Positions 1-8,387 of a stretch of 64,000 nucleotides of DNA are shown here, one piece after another. The position numbers and the translations under genes are program-made. The notes under the pieces were generated by a model. That model searched no databases, was not told where the DNA came from, and saw only the letters and a program-made list of their open reading frames with translations. The stretch lies in the NCBI RefSeq assembly GCF_003116815.1, contig NZ_QDKQ01000016.1, positions 1 to 64,000 of the forward strand, written 5' to 3'. Numbering within the stretch: the stretch's first letter is position 1; each line of letters opens with the position of its first letter. Source of the stretch: Caulobacter endophyticus (lineage in GTDB: Bacteria; Pseudomonadota; Alphaproteobacteria; Caulobacterales; Caulobacteraceae).

Positions 1-923
1 GAGGCGGCCGAACCGGCCGCGCCTGCGCCCATCGCCCAGCGGCCGGCCAGGGCCAGCCCGCCGACCGTGGCGGCCAGGCCCACCGCCCCGGCGGCGGCCG
101 AGCCGGCGCTCAGTTGGGGCCCGCCGGTGATCTGCGCCGCGGCGATAGCCGGCACCTTGAAGGCGAGCATGACGATCAGCAGGGCGGCCAGCAGCAGACC
201 GCAGGATTCGGCCCAGGTCGGCTCGGCCGATACGGTATAGCTGGCGAAGATTTGCTCGCCGATCGACACCACCAGGGCCAGCGCCATCACCTTGGCCCCG
301 ACCGAAATGACATAGCCGATCGCTCGCTCGGACATGAAAGCGGTCTGGGTAAGGATCCCGAACGGCACGGTGACGAAGCCGATCAGGGTGACGATGTAGA
401 ATTCCACGATGGTGACGGCGATCTCCACGGCCAGCACCATGAAGGCCAGGATCACGCCGATCGCCACGACCGCGGTGATCAGAATGGCGTCGATGTGGGT
501 GAAGAAACCAACCCCCATGCCCTCGCTGGCCAGGCGGCCGATATATTTGAGCAGCTCGAAAGCCACCTCCATGCCGTCGATGGCGACCTTCGACGGCTGC
601 ATCAGATCGCCGACGCTCAAGGCGCCGCCGCCGGCCTTCAGGCCCAGCGCCGCAAAGCCGTTGATGACCGTCAGGGTCAGCGCCTTCCAGCCCGAGATCA
701 GCCAGGCGAAGAAGCCAAAGAGCAGGATCTTTCGCACGAGGGCGGCCGGTACGTTCTGGTGCTCGTCAAGGGCCCAGAGCAGGGCCGACAGGCCCAGGCT
801 GATGATCATCAGAATCCCGAAGGTCGCCTGGACGTCGCCTTGGATCAGGCCGAACCCGGACCCTACTTGGCTGGTGTAGCGGTCGAGCAGGTCGTCGATG
901 GCGGCGGGCGAGGCGGTCGACAT
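1..923 (-). CDS. trbL: TrbL/VirB6-like conjugal transfer membrane protein (3' end outside window)
   Basis: Polytopic inner-membrane component of the Trb (IncP-type, type IV secretion) mating-pair-formation apparatus. Translation from ATG at 923 gives a soluble N-terminus followed by many hydrophobic segments (for example around residues 35-60 and 150-200) and a Gly/Ala-rich tail, the usual TrbL layout. The gene runs off the left edge, so the C-terminus is missing. It starts 10 bp after the trbK-like stop and is the last visible member of the minus-strand trbC-D-E-J-K-L series. Product identity rests on topology plus operon position. Confidence 0.85.
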   Translation of the reverse strand, partial: MSTASPAAIDDLLDRYTSQVGSGFGLIQGDVQATFGILMIISLGLSALLWALDEHQNVPAALVRKILLFGFFAWLISGWKALTLTVINGFAALGLKAGGGALSVGDLMQPSKVAIDGMEVAFELLKYIGRLASEGMGVGFFTHIDAILITAVVAIGVILAFMVLAVEIAVTIVEFYIVTLIGFVTVPFGILTQTAFMSERAIGYVISVGAKVMALALVVSIGEQIFASYTVSAEPTWAESCGLLLAALLIVMLAFKVPAIAAAQITGGPQLSAGSAAAGAVGLAATVGGLALAGRWAMGAGAAGSAA

Positions 924-933
924 CGCGCGGAGC

Positions 934-1191
934 TCAGAACCGCTTGCGCGCGGGCCCGGGCCCGATTTCAGGCAAGGCGGAAGCTTGCCGTCGATCGGCC
1001 TCGGCGTGGTCGAGCAGGGCCTGGAACTCGGCGCGGCAGGCCGCGCTTGTGGCCCGCCGGGTGCGCATCTCCGCGGCCGTGCAGCCCACGGCTTGGGGCT
1101 CGGCGGCCGGCTTGCGCTCGCAGGCGGCCAGGGCAAGGGCGGCGGCGGCAAGCATCGCAACAGCGAGCGGATTGACGCGGCGGCGGATCAT
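934..1191 (-). CDS. Small TrbK-like lipoprotein (entry-exclusion type)
   Basis: An 85-residue protein that begins with a charged N-terminus, a hydrophobic stretch and a lipobox ending LALAAC at about residue 24, so it should be a membrane-anchored lipoprotein. The mature part is short, charged and helical with a second Cys pair. Its ATG overlaps the trbJ stop (ATGA at 1188-1191), showing translational coupling. In Trb operons this slot between trbJ and trbL holds the small TrbK/EexN-type entry-exclusion lipoprotein, and the call is based on that context. Sequence similarity to plasmid TrbK cannot be tested here. Confidence 0.7.
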   Translation of the reverse strand: MIRRRVNPLAVAMLAAAALALAACERKPAAEPQAVGCTAAEMRTRRATSAACRAEFQALLDHAEADRRQASALPEIGPGPARKRF

Positions 1192-1913
1192 TGGAAGGCG
1201 CTCCGGGAACCGCGCGGCGGCGGGGCGGGGAGGACCGAGGCGCGCTGGCGATCGGCCTCGCCTTTGTCGACCAGCGCGCGCCTTTCGGCCTCGTAGGTCT
1301 GGGCCTGGCGTCCTTGGGTGATCAGCAGCGTCTGCAGTTGGGTGAGCTGGATGGAGAGGGCGGCCAGCAGTTGGTTGGTGGCCTGGACCGCCGCGGTCTG
1401 GCCGGCGGCGGCCTGGGAGGCGTCGACGGCCGCGCCGACCGCCCCGGCCGTGGCCCCCTGGGCTTGGGCGATCTGGTTTTGGACTTGCAAGGCGTCCTGC
1501 AGGGTCTGGCGGCTGGCCTGGCTCCAGGCTTTCAGCTTCTGCGCGAGGGCGGCCGGCGTCAGGCCGGCCAGGTCGCCCGGATAGAGCGCGGCGAAGTCGC
1601 GGCTGACGTCGGCGGCCGAATAGCCCAGGCCCTGGGCCTGGCGCAGCAGGCCGGTGGCCTGGCTGGCTATGTCGCGAAGGGGGCCGGTGACGTCCAGGCC
1701 CAGGGTCTGGAGCATGCGCTCGGAATTGGCCAGTTGCGCCTGAAGGGTCTGGATCTGCTGCAGGCCCTGGCTGACCTGCTTGAGCATCTGAGCGACGGCG
1801 GCCGGATCGTAGACGGTGAGTTGGGCGCGGGCCGGCTCGGCGACGCCCCCCGCCAGCAGCGGCGCCAGGGCCAAGGGGGTCCAGGCCAACAAACGGCGAC
1901 GGCTCGGGGTCAT
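1188..1913 (-). CDS. trbJ: P-type conjugative transfer protein TrbJ
   Basis: Periplasmic VirB5-like component of the Trb mating apparatus. The 241-residue product has an Arg-rich N-terminus and signal peptide (RRRLLAW...ARAQ, cleavage near residue 30), followed by the YDPAA segment and a long helical Gln-rich region (LKQVSQGLQQIQTLQ) typical of TrbJ. ATG at 1913 overlaps the stop of the upstream 90-residue membrane protein (ATGA) and its own stop overlaps the trbK-like start. The tight overlaps show one coupled operon. Confidence 0.9.
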   Translation of the reverse strand: MTPSRRRLLAWTPLALAPLLAGGVAEPARAQLTVYDPAAVAQMLKQVSQGLQQIQTLQAQLANSERMLQTLGLDVTGPLRDIASQATGLLRQAQGLGYSAADVSRDFAALYPGDLAGLTPAALAQKLKAWSQASRQTLQDALQVQNQIAQAQGATAGAVGAAVDASQAAAGQTAAVQATNQLLAALSIQLTQLQTLLITQGRQAQTYEAERRALVDKGEADRQRASVLPAPPPRGSRSAFQ

Positions 1914-2182
1914 GGCGCACTCTCCTCTTCGGGGTCGGGTCGATCGGCGGCTTCCAGGGCCAAAAAGCGCGGTTCGGACGCCCAGCGCACGGCCAGGGCG
2001 GCGGTCAGCCAAACGACGCCGGTCACCAGCAGCGGGGGACTGACCAGCACCTGGGCCCCGGCGACCGCCATCACCACCCCGGGCGCGACCAGGGCGACGA
2101 AGGCCAGACGCCGGCGACGCGGGCTCGCCGTCCAACCGGCCGGCAGCCGCCCCCAGGGCCCCAGGCGAGGGTCAGGCCGCAT
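1910..2182 (-). CDS. Small two-TM protein inserted between trbE and trbJ
   Basis: A 90-residue protein with two predicted membrane segments (about residues 26-47 and 50-67) and an acidic C-terminus. Its start lies inside the 3' end of trbE (11-bp overlap) and its stop overlaps the trbJ start, so it is expressed with the transfer operon. IncP trb operons do not have a gene here. Some alphaproteobacterial trb clusters carry small unnamed membrane ORFs. I do not recognise a family. A supporting role in the mating channel is inference from location only. Confidence 0.7.
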   Translation of the reverse strand: MRPDPRLGPWGRLPAGWTASPRRRRLAFVALVAPGVVMAVAGAQVLVSPPLLVTGVVWLTAALAVRWASEPRFLALEAADRPDPEEESAP

Positions 2183-4628
2183 GGCGGACCTGCGCCAGGA
2201 ACTCGGCGACCTCGGGCAGGCCCTTGGCGCGATAGAAGGCCGGCGCGAAGCCGGCCTGGCCGTGCTCGGCCAGGAGCTTGGTCATCAGGGCCTGGTCGCC
2301 GGGCGAGGCCGAGCCGACCGCGGCCAGGGCCACGGGCCCCAGGCCCAGCTCGAACAGCCGATTGCCCGCTGCACTCTGGTAGTAGTACTCCCGCTTGGCG
2401 GCGGCCCCGGCGATGATCGACACCTGCTGGGTGTTGAGACCGAAGGCGGCGTAGGCCCTGGTGAGATCCGGCGTGCGCGCGTCCGGATTGGGCAGGAAAA
2501 TCCTTGTCGGACAGGCCTCGAGCAAGGCGCCGGCGATCGGCGAGGCCAGGGTCGTCTTCAAGCTGGGGGTGGTGAACATCACCGCGACGTTCTTCTTGCG
2601 CAGGGTCAGCAGCCACTCGCGGATCTTGGCGGCGAAGGCGGTCGATTCCAGAAGCAGCCAGGCCTCGTCGAGAACCAGCAGGGTCGGGCGGCCGTCGAAG
2701 TCGCGGGCCAGGAGGTGGAAGAGGTAGGTCAGGACCGGACCGGCGGCGATGCGGCTGGCGATCAGCTCGCCCATCTCGAACGCCTGCCAGTCGGCCCTGG
2801 CCAGGTCCACGTCGGCCGCATCGAGCAACCGGCCGTAGGGGCCGGCCAGGGTGAACGGCGCCAGCGCCGCCTTCAACCCCCGATCCTGCAGGGTGGCGGC
2901 CAGGAGGGTGAGGGTGCGCTGGGACCGCGGCGCGGCGGCCAGGCTCTGCAGCGCCGTCCATACCGCCTCGCGCACGGCCGGTTCCAAGGTCACGCCGCTG
3001 GAAACCAAGAGGTCCTCGACCCAGCCCTGCGCCCAGGTCCGCTCGCCGGCATCGTCGATGTCCGCCAGGGGCTGAAACGCCAAGCCGCCGCCCCCGCCCA
3101 GGTCGTGGAAGGCGCCACCGACCAGCAGGGTGGCGGCCCGGGCGCTCGCGCCCTTGTCGATGAACCGAACCTGGGCCTGCGGATAGCGCAGCCACTGCAA
3201 CGCCACGGTCAGCAGGAACACCGACTTGCCCGCGCCGGTCGGGCCGCCCACGAAGGTGTGACCCACATCGCCCTGGAAGAGATCGAAGCGGAACGGCGTG
3301 GTCGAGCCGGTCAGGGCGTGCATCAGCGGCGGCTGGGGCCCTGGAAAGCCGCGCTTGGCGCATTCGGCGCTCAGGTGGGCGTTGAGGTCGGGACCGGGCC
3401 AGATCGCCGAGACCGGCAGCAGGTCGCAAAGATTGAGCGTGCTGACGAGCGGCCGGCGAAGGTCGGCATAGGCCTGGCCCGGAAGACTGCCCAGCCAGGC
3501 CTCCACGGCGTTGAGGTCCTCGACCTTGGCCACGAAGCCGGCCCGGTTGACGACGCTTTCGACCTGCCGCACCTGGGCGGCGAGCACGTCGGGATCGGGA
3601 TGGCTCAGGGTGATGGTCGGGGTGACGTAGCCCAGAGCGGCCAGATCGTCGCCCAGCACGGCCAGGGCCGCGTCGGCGTCGTGGGCTTTTTGGGCCGCGT
3701 CGGGGTCCTCCAGAACCGTCGGCTCCTTAGTGATCGCCTCCTTCAGAAGGGACAGGATCCCCTTGCGCTTGGCGAACCAGCGCTTGCGCAGGGTGGTGAC
3801 GGCCTTGCGCGCGTCCTCCTTGTCCAGCGGCAGGAAGCGGCAGACCCAGCGATACGAGAGCCCCAGGCCATTGAGCTGGTCGAGGATCCCCGGCCAGGAG
3901 GCGGCCGGATAGGCGCGCACCGACAGGGTCCGCAGATAGTGCCCGCCCAGGCGCGGAAAGAGCCCGCCCTGCAGATCATCGTCGGTCAGGAAGGCGTCGA
4001 GATAGGCTGGCGACGGCGGCGACGCGACAGGGTGGGCCTTGGTCGAGACACAGGCGTGCAGATAGGTCAGGGTCGCCGCGTCGTCGAGCGGCGCCACCAT
4101 CGGCAGGACGCCGGCCAGGATGTCGCGCAGGCCGGCCACCGCGGCCCGGAATTCGTCGAGCGCGGCGCGGTAGAGGGCCGAGGCGCCCTTGCCGTCGGGA
4201 AGGTTCTCCACGAGCAGGCTGCGGGCCGCGCCGACCGCGTCCTCCGGCGGCAGGAAGGTCAGGGTCAGGAAGTAACGGCTTTCGAAGTGGACGCCCTCGG
4301 CCTCGAAATCGGCGCGGCGCTCTTCGTCGATGAGATGACTGATCGGGTCGGGATAGGCCGCGGCCGGATAGGCCCGCGAGGGCCGGCGCACGGCCTCGAC
4401 ATGCACGCACCAGCGCGAACCCAGCCGCCGCAGGGCGTTGTTGATCTGGGCCCGGGCGGCTACCAGGCCGATGTCGGTGGCGCTGGCCAGGTCCGGCCCC
4501 CGAAAGGCCAGGGTCTGCTGGAAGGCCCCGTCCTTGTTGAGCACCACGCCGGGCGCGATCAGCAACGCCCAGGGCAGGTGGTCGAACAGCCGGCTGGACT
4601 TTCTGCGATACTCGCCCAGGAACAACAT
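2172..4628 (-). CDS. trbE: Conjugal transfer ATPase TrbE (VirB4 family)
   Basis: An 818-residue cytoplasmic ATPase energising pilus/channel assembly of the Trb system. It opens with the conserved MLFLGEYR N-terminus, has the VirB4/CagE domain over the first half, a Walker A GPTGAGKS in the middle, and Walker B LLVLDEAWLLL about 170 residues later, followed by the GAAAKREYYYQS segment characteristic of TrbE. Length matches full-length TrbE. It starts 11 bp after the trbD stop and overlaps the next small ORF. No damage is seen. Confidence 0.95.
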   Translation of the reverse strand: MLFLGEYRRKSSRLFDHLPWALLIAPGVVLNKDGAFQQTLAFRGPDLASATDIGLVAARAQINNALRRLGSRWCVHVEAVRRPSRAYPAAAYPDPISHLIDEERRADFEAEGVHFESRYFLTLTFLPPEDAVGAARSLLVENLPDGKGASALYRAALDEFRAAVAGLRDILAGVLPMVAPLDDAATLTYLHACVSTKAHPVASPPSPAYLDAFLTDDDLQGGLFPRLGGHYLRTLSVRAYPAASWPGILDQLNGLGLSYRWVCRFLPLDKEDARKAVTTLRKRWFAKRKGILSLLKEAITKEPTVLEDPDAAQKAHDADAALAVLGDDLAALGYVTPTITLSHPDPDVLAAQVRQVESVVNRAGFVAKVEDLNAVEAWLGSLPGQAYADLRRPLVSTLNLCDLLPVSAIWPGPDLNAHLSAECAKRGFPGPQPPLMHALTGSTTPFRFDLFQGDVGHTFVGGPTGAGKSVFLLTVALQWLRYPQAQVRFIDKGASARAATLLVGGAFHDLGGGGGLAFQPLADIDDAGERTWAQGWVEDLLVSSGVTLEPAVREAVWTALQSLAAAPRSQRTLTLLAATLQDRGLKAALAPFTLAGPYGRLLDAADVDLARADWQAFEMGELIASRIAAGPVLTYLFHLLARDFDGRPTLLVLDEAWLLLESTAFAAKIREWLLTLRKKNVAVMFTTPSLKTTLASPIAGALLEACPTRIFLPNPDARTPDLTRAYAAFGLNTQQVSIIAGAAAKREYYYQSAAGNRLFELGLGPVALAAVGSASPGDQALMTKLLAEHGQAGFAPAFYRAKGLPEVAEFLAQVRHAA

Positions 4629-4639
4629 GGTCCTGAGCC

Positions 4640-4900
4640 TCAGCCGTCGAGCCAGGCCGGCTGGCGCACGTGCCGGCGAAGAATGTCGAAGACGTAAGGG
4701 TCCTGACGGGCCAGGCCGTAGGCGCCGGCCCAGAGCCCAAGACCCAGCGGGACGCCAACCAGCGGGGCCTGCAGGCCCAGCGCCAGGATCGCCGTCAAGG
4801 TGCCGATGAGCACGGCCAGACCCCGCGGCACCCCGCCCAGGGTGATCGGCTCGGCCAGCGAGCCGTGGAAGTCGATCTCGAACCCTTCGACCCGCTCCAT
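4640..4900 (-). CDS. trbD: Conjugal transfer protein TrbD (VirB3-like)
   Basis: An 86-residue inner-membrane protein with the usual VirB3/TrbD plan: short N-terminus containing GSLAEPITLGGVPR, two closely spaced hydrophobic helices (about residues 25-60), and a cytosolic tail with DPYVFDILRRHVRQP. ATG at 4900 lies just after the trbC stop (4903-4905). A GTG directly upstream overlapping that stop is an alternative start. It sits between trbC and trbE as in all Trb operons. Confidence 0.9.
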   Translation of the reverse strand: MERVEGFEIDFHGSLAEPITLGGVPRGLAVLIGTLTAILALGLQAPLVGVPLGLGLWAGAYGLARQDPYVFDILRRHVRQPAWLDG

Positions 4901-4902
4901 CA

Positions 4903-5250
4903 CTAGAAACCCGCTCCGCCGGTGAAGTTGAAGAACGACAGGGCGAAGGAGGAGGCGGTGAAGGCGATCGACAGCCCGAAGATGACGCTCAGGCCCCGTC
5001 GCACCCAGGAGCCGCCTTCGGAGAAGGCCACGCCCAGACCCGTCAGGGCGATGGCGATCACCCCGATCGCCTTGGCCACGGGGCCGGTGATGGAGTCGGC
5101 CACGGCGCTGAGCTTGTCGTCCCAGGGCATGGCCGCGCCCCCGCCGCCCGAGGCCAGGGCCGGGCCGGCGGCCAGCACCAGGACCGTCGCCAGGACCAGC
5201 AGGCGCAGCAGGCGAGGGGAGGAGCGCGATGGGAAGGTGGGCGTTCGCAT
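4903..5250 (-). CDS. trbC: Conjugal transfer pilin TrbC (VirB2-like)
   Basis: Major pilin precursor of the Trb mating system. The 115-residue product has a signal sequence (SSPRLLRLLVLATVLVLAAG, then ALASGGGG) and two hydrophobic helices, as in VirB2/TrbC pilins. ATG at 5250 is chosen because a GAGGA ribosome-binding site lies about 9 bp upstream. A longer in-frame start at 5286 lacks this. It is the first trb gene visible. The expected trbB ATPase is not upstream of it. Confidence 0.9.
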   Translation of the reverse strand: MRTPTFPSRSSPRLLRLLVLATVLVLAAGPALASGGGGAAMPWDDKLSAVADSITGPVAKAIGVIAIALTGLGVAFSEGGSWVRRGLSVIFGLSIAFTASSFALSFFNFTGGAGF

Positions 5251-5370
5251 GGCCGGGTCCTCGCGGTTGACGCCAAGACCGTGCACAGCCTGAGTTTGCG
5301 TCGCAATCTAGCAGATTTCGCCAGTGAAAACCCACGGGACTTGAGCGTAACAAGGCCGTCTGCGCTCAGG

Positions 5371-5778
5371 TTACGCCTCGTCCGCCATGGCTTGGATGAG
5401 GTGGAGCAGTCCGCGGCGCAGTCGCGGGCTTTCGAGCACCGAAAGGGCGCTCAGAAGGTCGCCGGCGTCCGCCGCCGACCAGAAGGCCTGCAAGCTTTCG
5501 ACCCTTTGCGGCCGAACATCGCCTTGCGGAGCGCCATCGGCGCCGGGCCCGTCGAAGAAACAGGCGAGCGGCGCGTCCAGCGCCTCGGCCAGCGCAACGA
5601 GCTTGGCCGCGCTGAGCCCATTGGCGCCACGCTCGCATGTCTGCACCGGCTGGACGCTGATGCCGAGCGCCGCGCCAAGCCGGGCTTGGGAGCGGGCCAG
5701 CCTCTTGCGCCGTAGTCGAACACGGCCGCCGACAGGGCGGTCGATCCGCCAGCTTAGATCATCGTCGTCCTTGCTCAC
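5371..5778 (-). CDS. XRE-family transcriptional regulator
   Basis: A 135-residue DNA-binding regulator. Residues about 18-75 form a Cro/CI-type helix-turn-helix (RLRRKRLARSQARLGAALG, then QPVQTCERGANGLSAAKLVAL), followed by an acidic linker and a helical C-terminus, the pattern of many Caulobacter XRE regulators. The start is GTG at 5778. It lies 120 bp upstream of trbC in the same orientation, exactly where trbB would be expected, so it is a plausible regulator of the transfer operon. That role is inferred from position only. Confidence 0.75.
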   Translation of the reverse strand: MSKDDDDLSWRIDRPVGGRVRLRRKRLARSQARLGAALGISVQPVQTCERGANGLSAAKLVALAEALDAPLACFFDGPGADGAPQGDVRPQRVESLQAFWSAADAGDLLSALSVLESPRLRRGLLHLIQAMADEA

Positions 5779-5866
5779 ACACGGCTCCGTCTCGCCGCCG
5801 GCGTCCGCCGGCAGGCGTTCTGACGAGCCCAGCCTCGGGGACCTGAATAAATCGCCGCTCAGCGAT

Positions 5867-6175
5867 TCAAATTTCCCCGAGGCTGACGGCCAAGGCCACG
5901 GCGTGGGCGCGGTTGCGGGCTCCGAGCCGGCGGTAGGCCTCGATGAAGTAGCTGTTGACCGTGTGCACGGAGATTCCGAGCTTGTGGGCGATCTGGTCGG
6001 CGTTCTTGCCCTTCTTGGCCTCGGACAAGACTTCGCGCTGACGGGGGGTGAGAAGGAAGCGACGAGGCAAGCGGTGACTCCGAGGAGGAAGCGGCTTGAA
6101 AGCGGCTCGTTTTTCTTGGGGGACGGTGAGCCTCTGCGCGGGCCAGCGCGTGGCCGGGGCAGGCCAAGGACCCAT
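5867..6175 (-). CDS. Small LuxR-type HTH regulator
   Basis: About 100 residues with a C-terminal LuxR/GerE helix-turn-helix: LLTPRQREVLSEAKKGKNAD, then QIAHKLGISVHTVNSYFIEA and YRRLGARNRAHAVALAV. There is no receiver or ligand-binding domain, so it is a stand-alone DNA-binding protein or the end of a shortened regulator. The N-terminal 35 residues are low-complexity and basic, so the true start may lie downstream of 6175. It is co-oriented with the XRE gene and the trb operon. Confidence 0.7.
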   Translation of the reverse strand: MGPWPAPATRWPAQRLTVPQEKRAAFKPLPPRSHRLPRRFLLTPRQREVLSEAKKGKNADQIAHKLGISVHTVNSYFIEAYRRLGARNRAHAVALAVSLGEI

Positions 6176-6284
6176 ACGGTGACGGCGAGGCGCTAGATGG
6201 CCGCGCCTGGCCGGCGACGATGATGTCAGGCTGGCGGCCGCCCCTCGTGGGACGGCTCTGGCGCTTGTGGCGCGGCGGACGAGC

Positions 6285-6470
6285 TCACGCCGATCCAGGC
6301 GGCGCTGGGCGCCATGCGCGGATGATGGCCCGGGCCGGGCGCTTCTCGCGCTCCGACGGCTGGCATTGGACCGCCCGATCGAGCGGTTCCGGGCGGTAGC
6401 CGATCTTCAGGGTCTCGTAGCCTTGCCGGGCCGCGCGGCGGCTCAAGCAAGGGGACAGGACTTTGATCAC
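6285..6470 (-). CDS. Hypothetical small basic protein
   Basis: A 61-residue ORF rich in Arg and Pro. The only support is an AGGAGT ribosome-binding site about 10 bp before ATG at 6470 and consistent orientation with its neighbours. I do not recognise it. The flanking 6176-6284 and 6471-6636 show no other gene. Confidence 0.35.
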   Translation of the reverse strand: MIKVLSPCLSRRAARQGYETLKIGYRPEPLDRAVQCQPSEREKRPARAIIRAWRPAPPGSA

Positions 6471-6636
6471 GAGCCTTACTCCTGACTGGCGTACATCCAG
6501 CCGGCGTCACGCATCGTCGACAGCAATCAAAGCACAAGCCGTTCTCAAGCGGCGAACACTCGCATGCCCGTTCTCTTCGAACGCCGGCAAGTTCACGTTC
6601 CGAGGACACCGTCCCCATTGTTTTGTCTCTCGATCC

Positions 6637-7110
6637 TCATGCTTGGTCAGATCCGCGGCCGCGACGACGTATGGGGCGCTGAAAGGAGCCCCATCTCACT
6701 GGCTTCGGCGGGCGAAAGTGCGAGCCGGCGCCGCAGCAAAGACAGGCGATCGTGCCGTAGCTCCAGACGATCAAGACCGTCAGGTAACCGACGGCGCTCA
6801 ATCGCCCATCGGCGGCGACGAAGGCAAGGTGGGCGCCCAGCGTGAGCACCTGGAACGCCGCTGCGCCGATCGGCCAAAGCTTCCCGGAAACGAGCGCGAT
6901 CCCCACCGCTCCGAAAAGCACGATGGCGTCGATGGCGACGATCGCGCCCTGGGGCCCAGTCCAGGGACGCTTTTCGACCGCCAACGAAGCCATGCAGGCG
7001 CTCATGTAGAGCGCGCCGAACAGACGCTCCTCCCACTCGCCGCGGACCAGGGCGGCGACGCAGACCACCATCATGGCGATCGCGAAGACCAGAGGAGACC
7101 AGGCGAACAC
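6637..7110 (-). CDS. Hypothetical multi-pass membrane protein
   Basis: A 157-residue protein with four predicted hydrophobic helices (about residues 5-25, 33-45, 55-78 and 82-125) and a short basic cytoplasmic tail. It begins MFAWSPLVFAIAMMVVCVAA and contains many Ala/Val/Gly. No catalytic motif is visible and I do not recognise the family. It follows the 7116-7493 gene by 5 bp, suggesting an operon with it and with the LuxR-type gene further upstream. Confidence 0.65.
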   Translation of the reverse strand: MFAWSPLVFAIAMMVVCVAALVRGEWEERLFGALYMSACMASLAVEKRPWTGPQGAIVAIDAIVLFGAVGIALVSGKLWPIGAAAFQVLTLGAHLAFVAADGRLSAVGYLTVLIVWSYGTIACLCCGAGSHFRPPKPVRWGSFQRPIRRRGRGSDQA

Positions 7111-7115
7111 GGCGG

Positions 7116-7493
7116 TTAGGCGGCCGCTTCCAACGCGCCGGTCGGCTCGACCGCCTCGGGCTTATGCAGCGCCCCGGCGCCCACCGTCTCGAATCCGTAT
7201 TCATCGCGGAGGAAGGCCAAACCCTCATGGGTGTCGAGCACGCTGCGGCGCGCCCGCTCGAGGGCGGCCAGCGCCTCGGCGGCGCCGCCGATCGCCCGCT
7301 GTCCGGCGATGGCCGGAAGGCGGTGGGCGATGCGGGCCTCGCACATCGTGGTGATCAGCTTGGCCGTCTCGCTGAGAGTGCGATCGATGGCGTCCTCAGC
7401 CGAGAACAACTGCTTGGCGACCCGCGCCCCACTCAAGTTTTGCATCATTGGCACTCTGTTGGCGGCCGGAGCGGCCGTGGTGTTGCTGGCCAT
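7116..7493 (-). CDS. Hypothetical helical protein
   Basis: A 125-residue soluble, mostly helical protein (residues about 25-100) without recognised motifs. Its 5' end overlaps the 3' end of the LuxR-type gene 7396-7977 in another frame. A second ATG pair at 7448 gives a 110-residue version with a smaller overlap, and that may be the true start. It lies in a minus-strand run LuxR - this gene - membrane protein. Function unknown. Confidence 0.55.
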   Translation of the reverse strand: MASNTTAAPAANRVPMMQNLSGARVAKQLFSAEDAIDRTLSETAKLITTMCEARIAHRLPAIAGQRAIGGAAEALAALERARRSVLDTHEGLAFLRDEYGFETVGAGALHKPEAVEPTGALEAAA

Positions 7494-7977
7494 GGTCGAC
7501 GAACATTCGATCGAAGGTCTGGATCAGCCCGTAACCCACGGCGACGGCGCCGAGCGTGACAAGACCTAGAACCATTGCTGCGATCGCGATCGCGACCAGT
7601 CTCCGGGTCGGCGAGTTCACCCTTGATCTTATGGCGCGCCAGGTTTTGAGCCGTATGCGCCGCAGAGGGTCGCCCTCGTCACCGTCCCGGATGACCTCGC
7701 CACCTGACGGCGCGCCGCCCTGGTCGAACACTGGCGATGATCCAAAGTCGAGATCGTCTCGACCTGTCCGTCCCTGGTCTCGCAAGGTCGCCAAGTAGGC
7801 GATCACGGCTTCCTTCCGGCCGGCCACGCCCAATTTCTTGATGATGGCCTGCATGAAGGTGTCGACCGAGGCGGGGCGAATGCCGAGCAAGGGCCCGATC
7901 TGCTTCGAGGTCAGGTGCTGGGCGGCCAGCTCGAGGATCTGGCGCTCCCGGTCGGTCAGGCGTTCAACGCTGGGCAC
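7396..7977 (-). CDS. LuxR-type HTH protein with a C-terminal membrane segment
   Basis: From GTG at 7977 the product starts directly with a LuxR/GerE DNA-binding domain (RLTDRERQILELAAQHLTSK, then QIGPLLGIRPASVDTFMQAI and IKKLGVAGRKEAVIAYLA). A charged linker and one strong transmembrane helix (VAIAIAAMVLGLVTLGAVAV) follow. A membrane-tethered LuxR-type regulator of this order (HTH first, TM last) is seen in Caulobacterales/sphingomonad genomes. A start at 8052 would add an unrelated N-terminus and is less likely. Confidence 0.6.
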   Translation of the reverse strand: MPSVERLTDRERQILELAAQHLTSKQIGPLLGIRPASVDTFMQAIIKKLGVAGRKEAVIAYLATLRDQGRTGRDDLDFGSSPVFDQGGAPSGGEVIRDGDEGDPLRRIRLKTWRAIRSRVNSPTRRLVAIAIAAMVLGLVTLGAVAVGYGLIQTFDRMFVDHGQQHHGRSGRQQSANDAKLEWGAGRQAVVLG

Positions 7978-8138
7978 TCCGACGGGACTCCACACACATA
8001 ATGCAACTCTAGGTCCAATGTTTGCCCAAGGCTGTACACGGATCAAGGGCAAGTGAGGGCACGAGCCGGGGTCTTCGCCAGTGCTCGCTTATCGGACAGT
8101 CGTCAGCTCGGACGCTGTCTACTTCGCGCGACCGGCCT

Positions 8139-8387
8139 TCAGCCCTGCTTGGAACGCCCACTCCATCGCCCTTGCGATCTCGCCGTTGCTGTCGGAGTTG
8201 AGCCGTATTTGCTGCGCTCGGCTTTACCTGAGGTGATCTTCTTGGCCACGCGGCGGAACGCCTCCTTGCGCAGCTTGGGCTTGGCCTGTTCGACCAGCGT
8301 CTCTCCCAGCACCCAGGCGGCGATCTCCTGCGGCGGCAAGGGCTTCTCCCGGATGCAGAACGGATGATCCTTGATGCTGAACGTCAT
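8139..8387 (-). CDS. Hypothetical small basic protein
   Basis: An 82-residue Lys/Arg-rich protein (KPKLRKEAFRRVAKKITSG in the centre). ATG at 8387 overlaps the stop of a tiny upstream ORF (ATGA at 8384-8387). No known domain is recognised. The stretch 7978-8138 before the LuxR-type gene holds no further gene. Confidence 0.45.
   Translation of the reverse strand: MTFSIKDHPFCIREKPLPPQEIAAWVLGETLVEQAKPKLRKEAFRRVAKKITSGKAERSKYGSTPTATARSQGRWSGRSKQG

Noticed and set aside
114..1175. Long plus-strand open frame across trbL/trbK
   Set aside because: It is antisense to trbL/trbK, has a low-complexity His/Asp/Gly composition and no ribosome-binding site.
1191..4697. 1168-codon plus-strand open frame across the trb operon
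   Set aside because: It is the mirror of trbJ, the small TM gene and trbE in high-GC DNA; the product is Gly/Arg/Gln-rich with no domains, while the opposite strand encodes clear Trb proteins.
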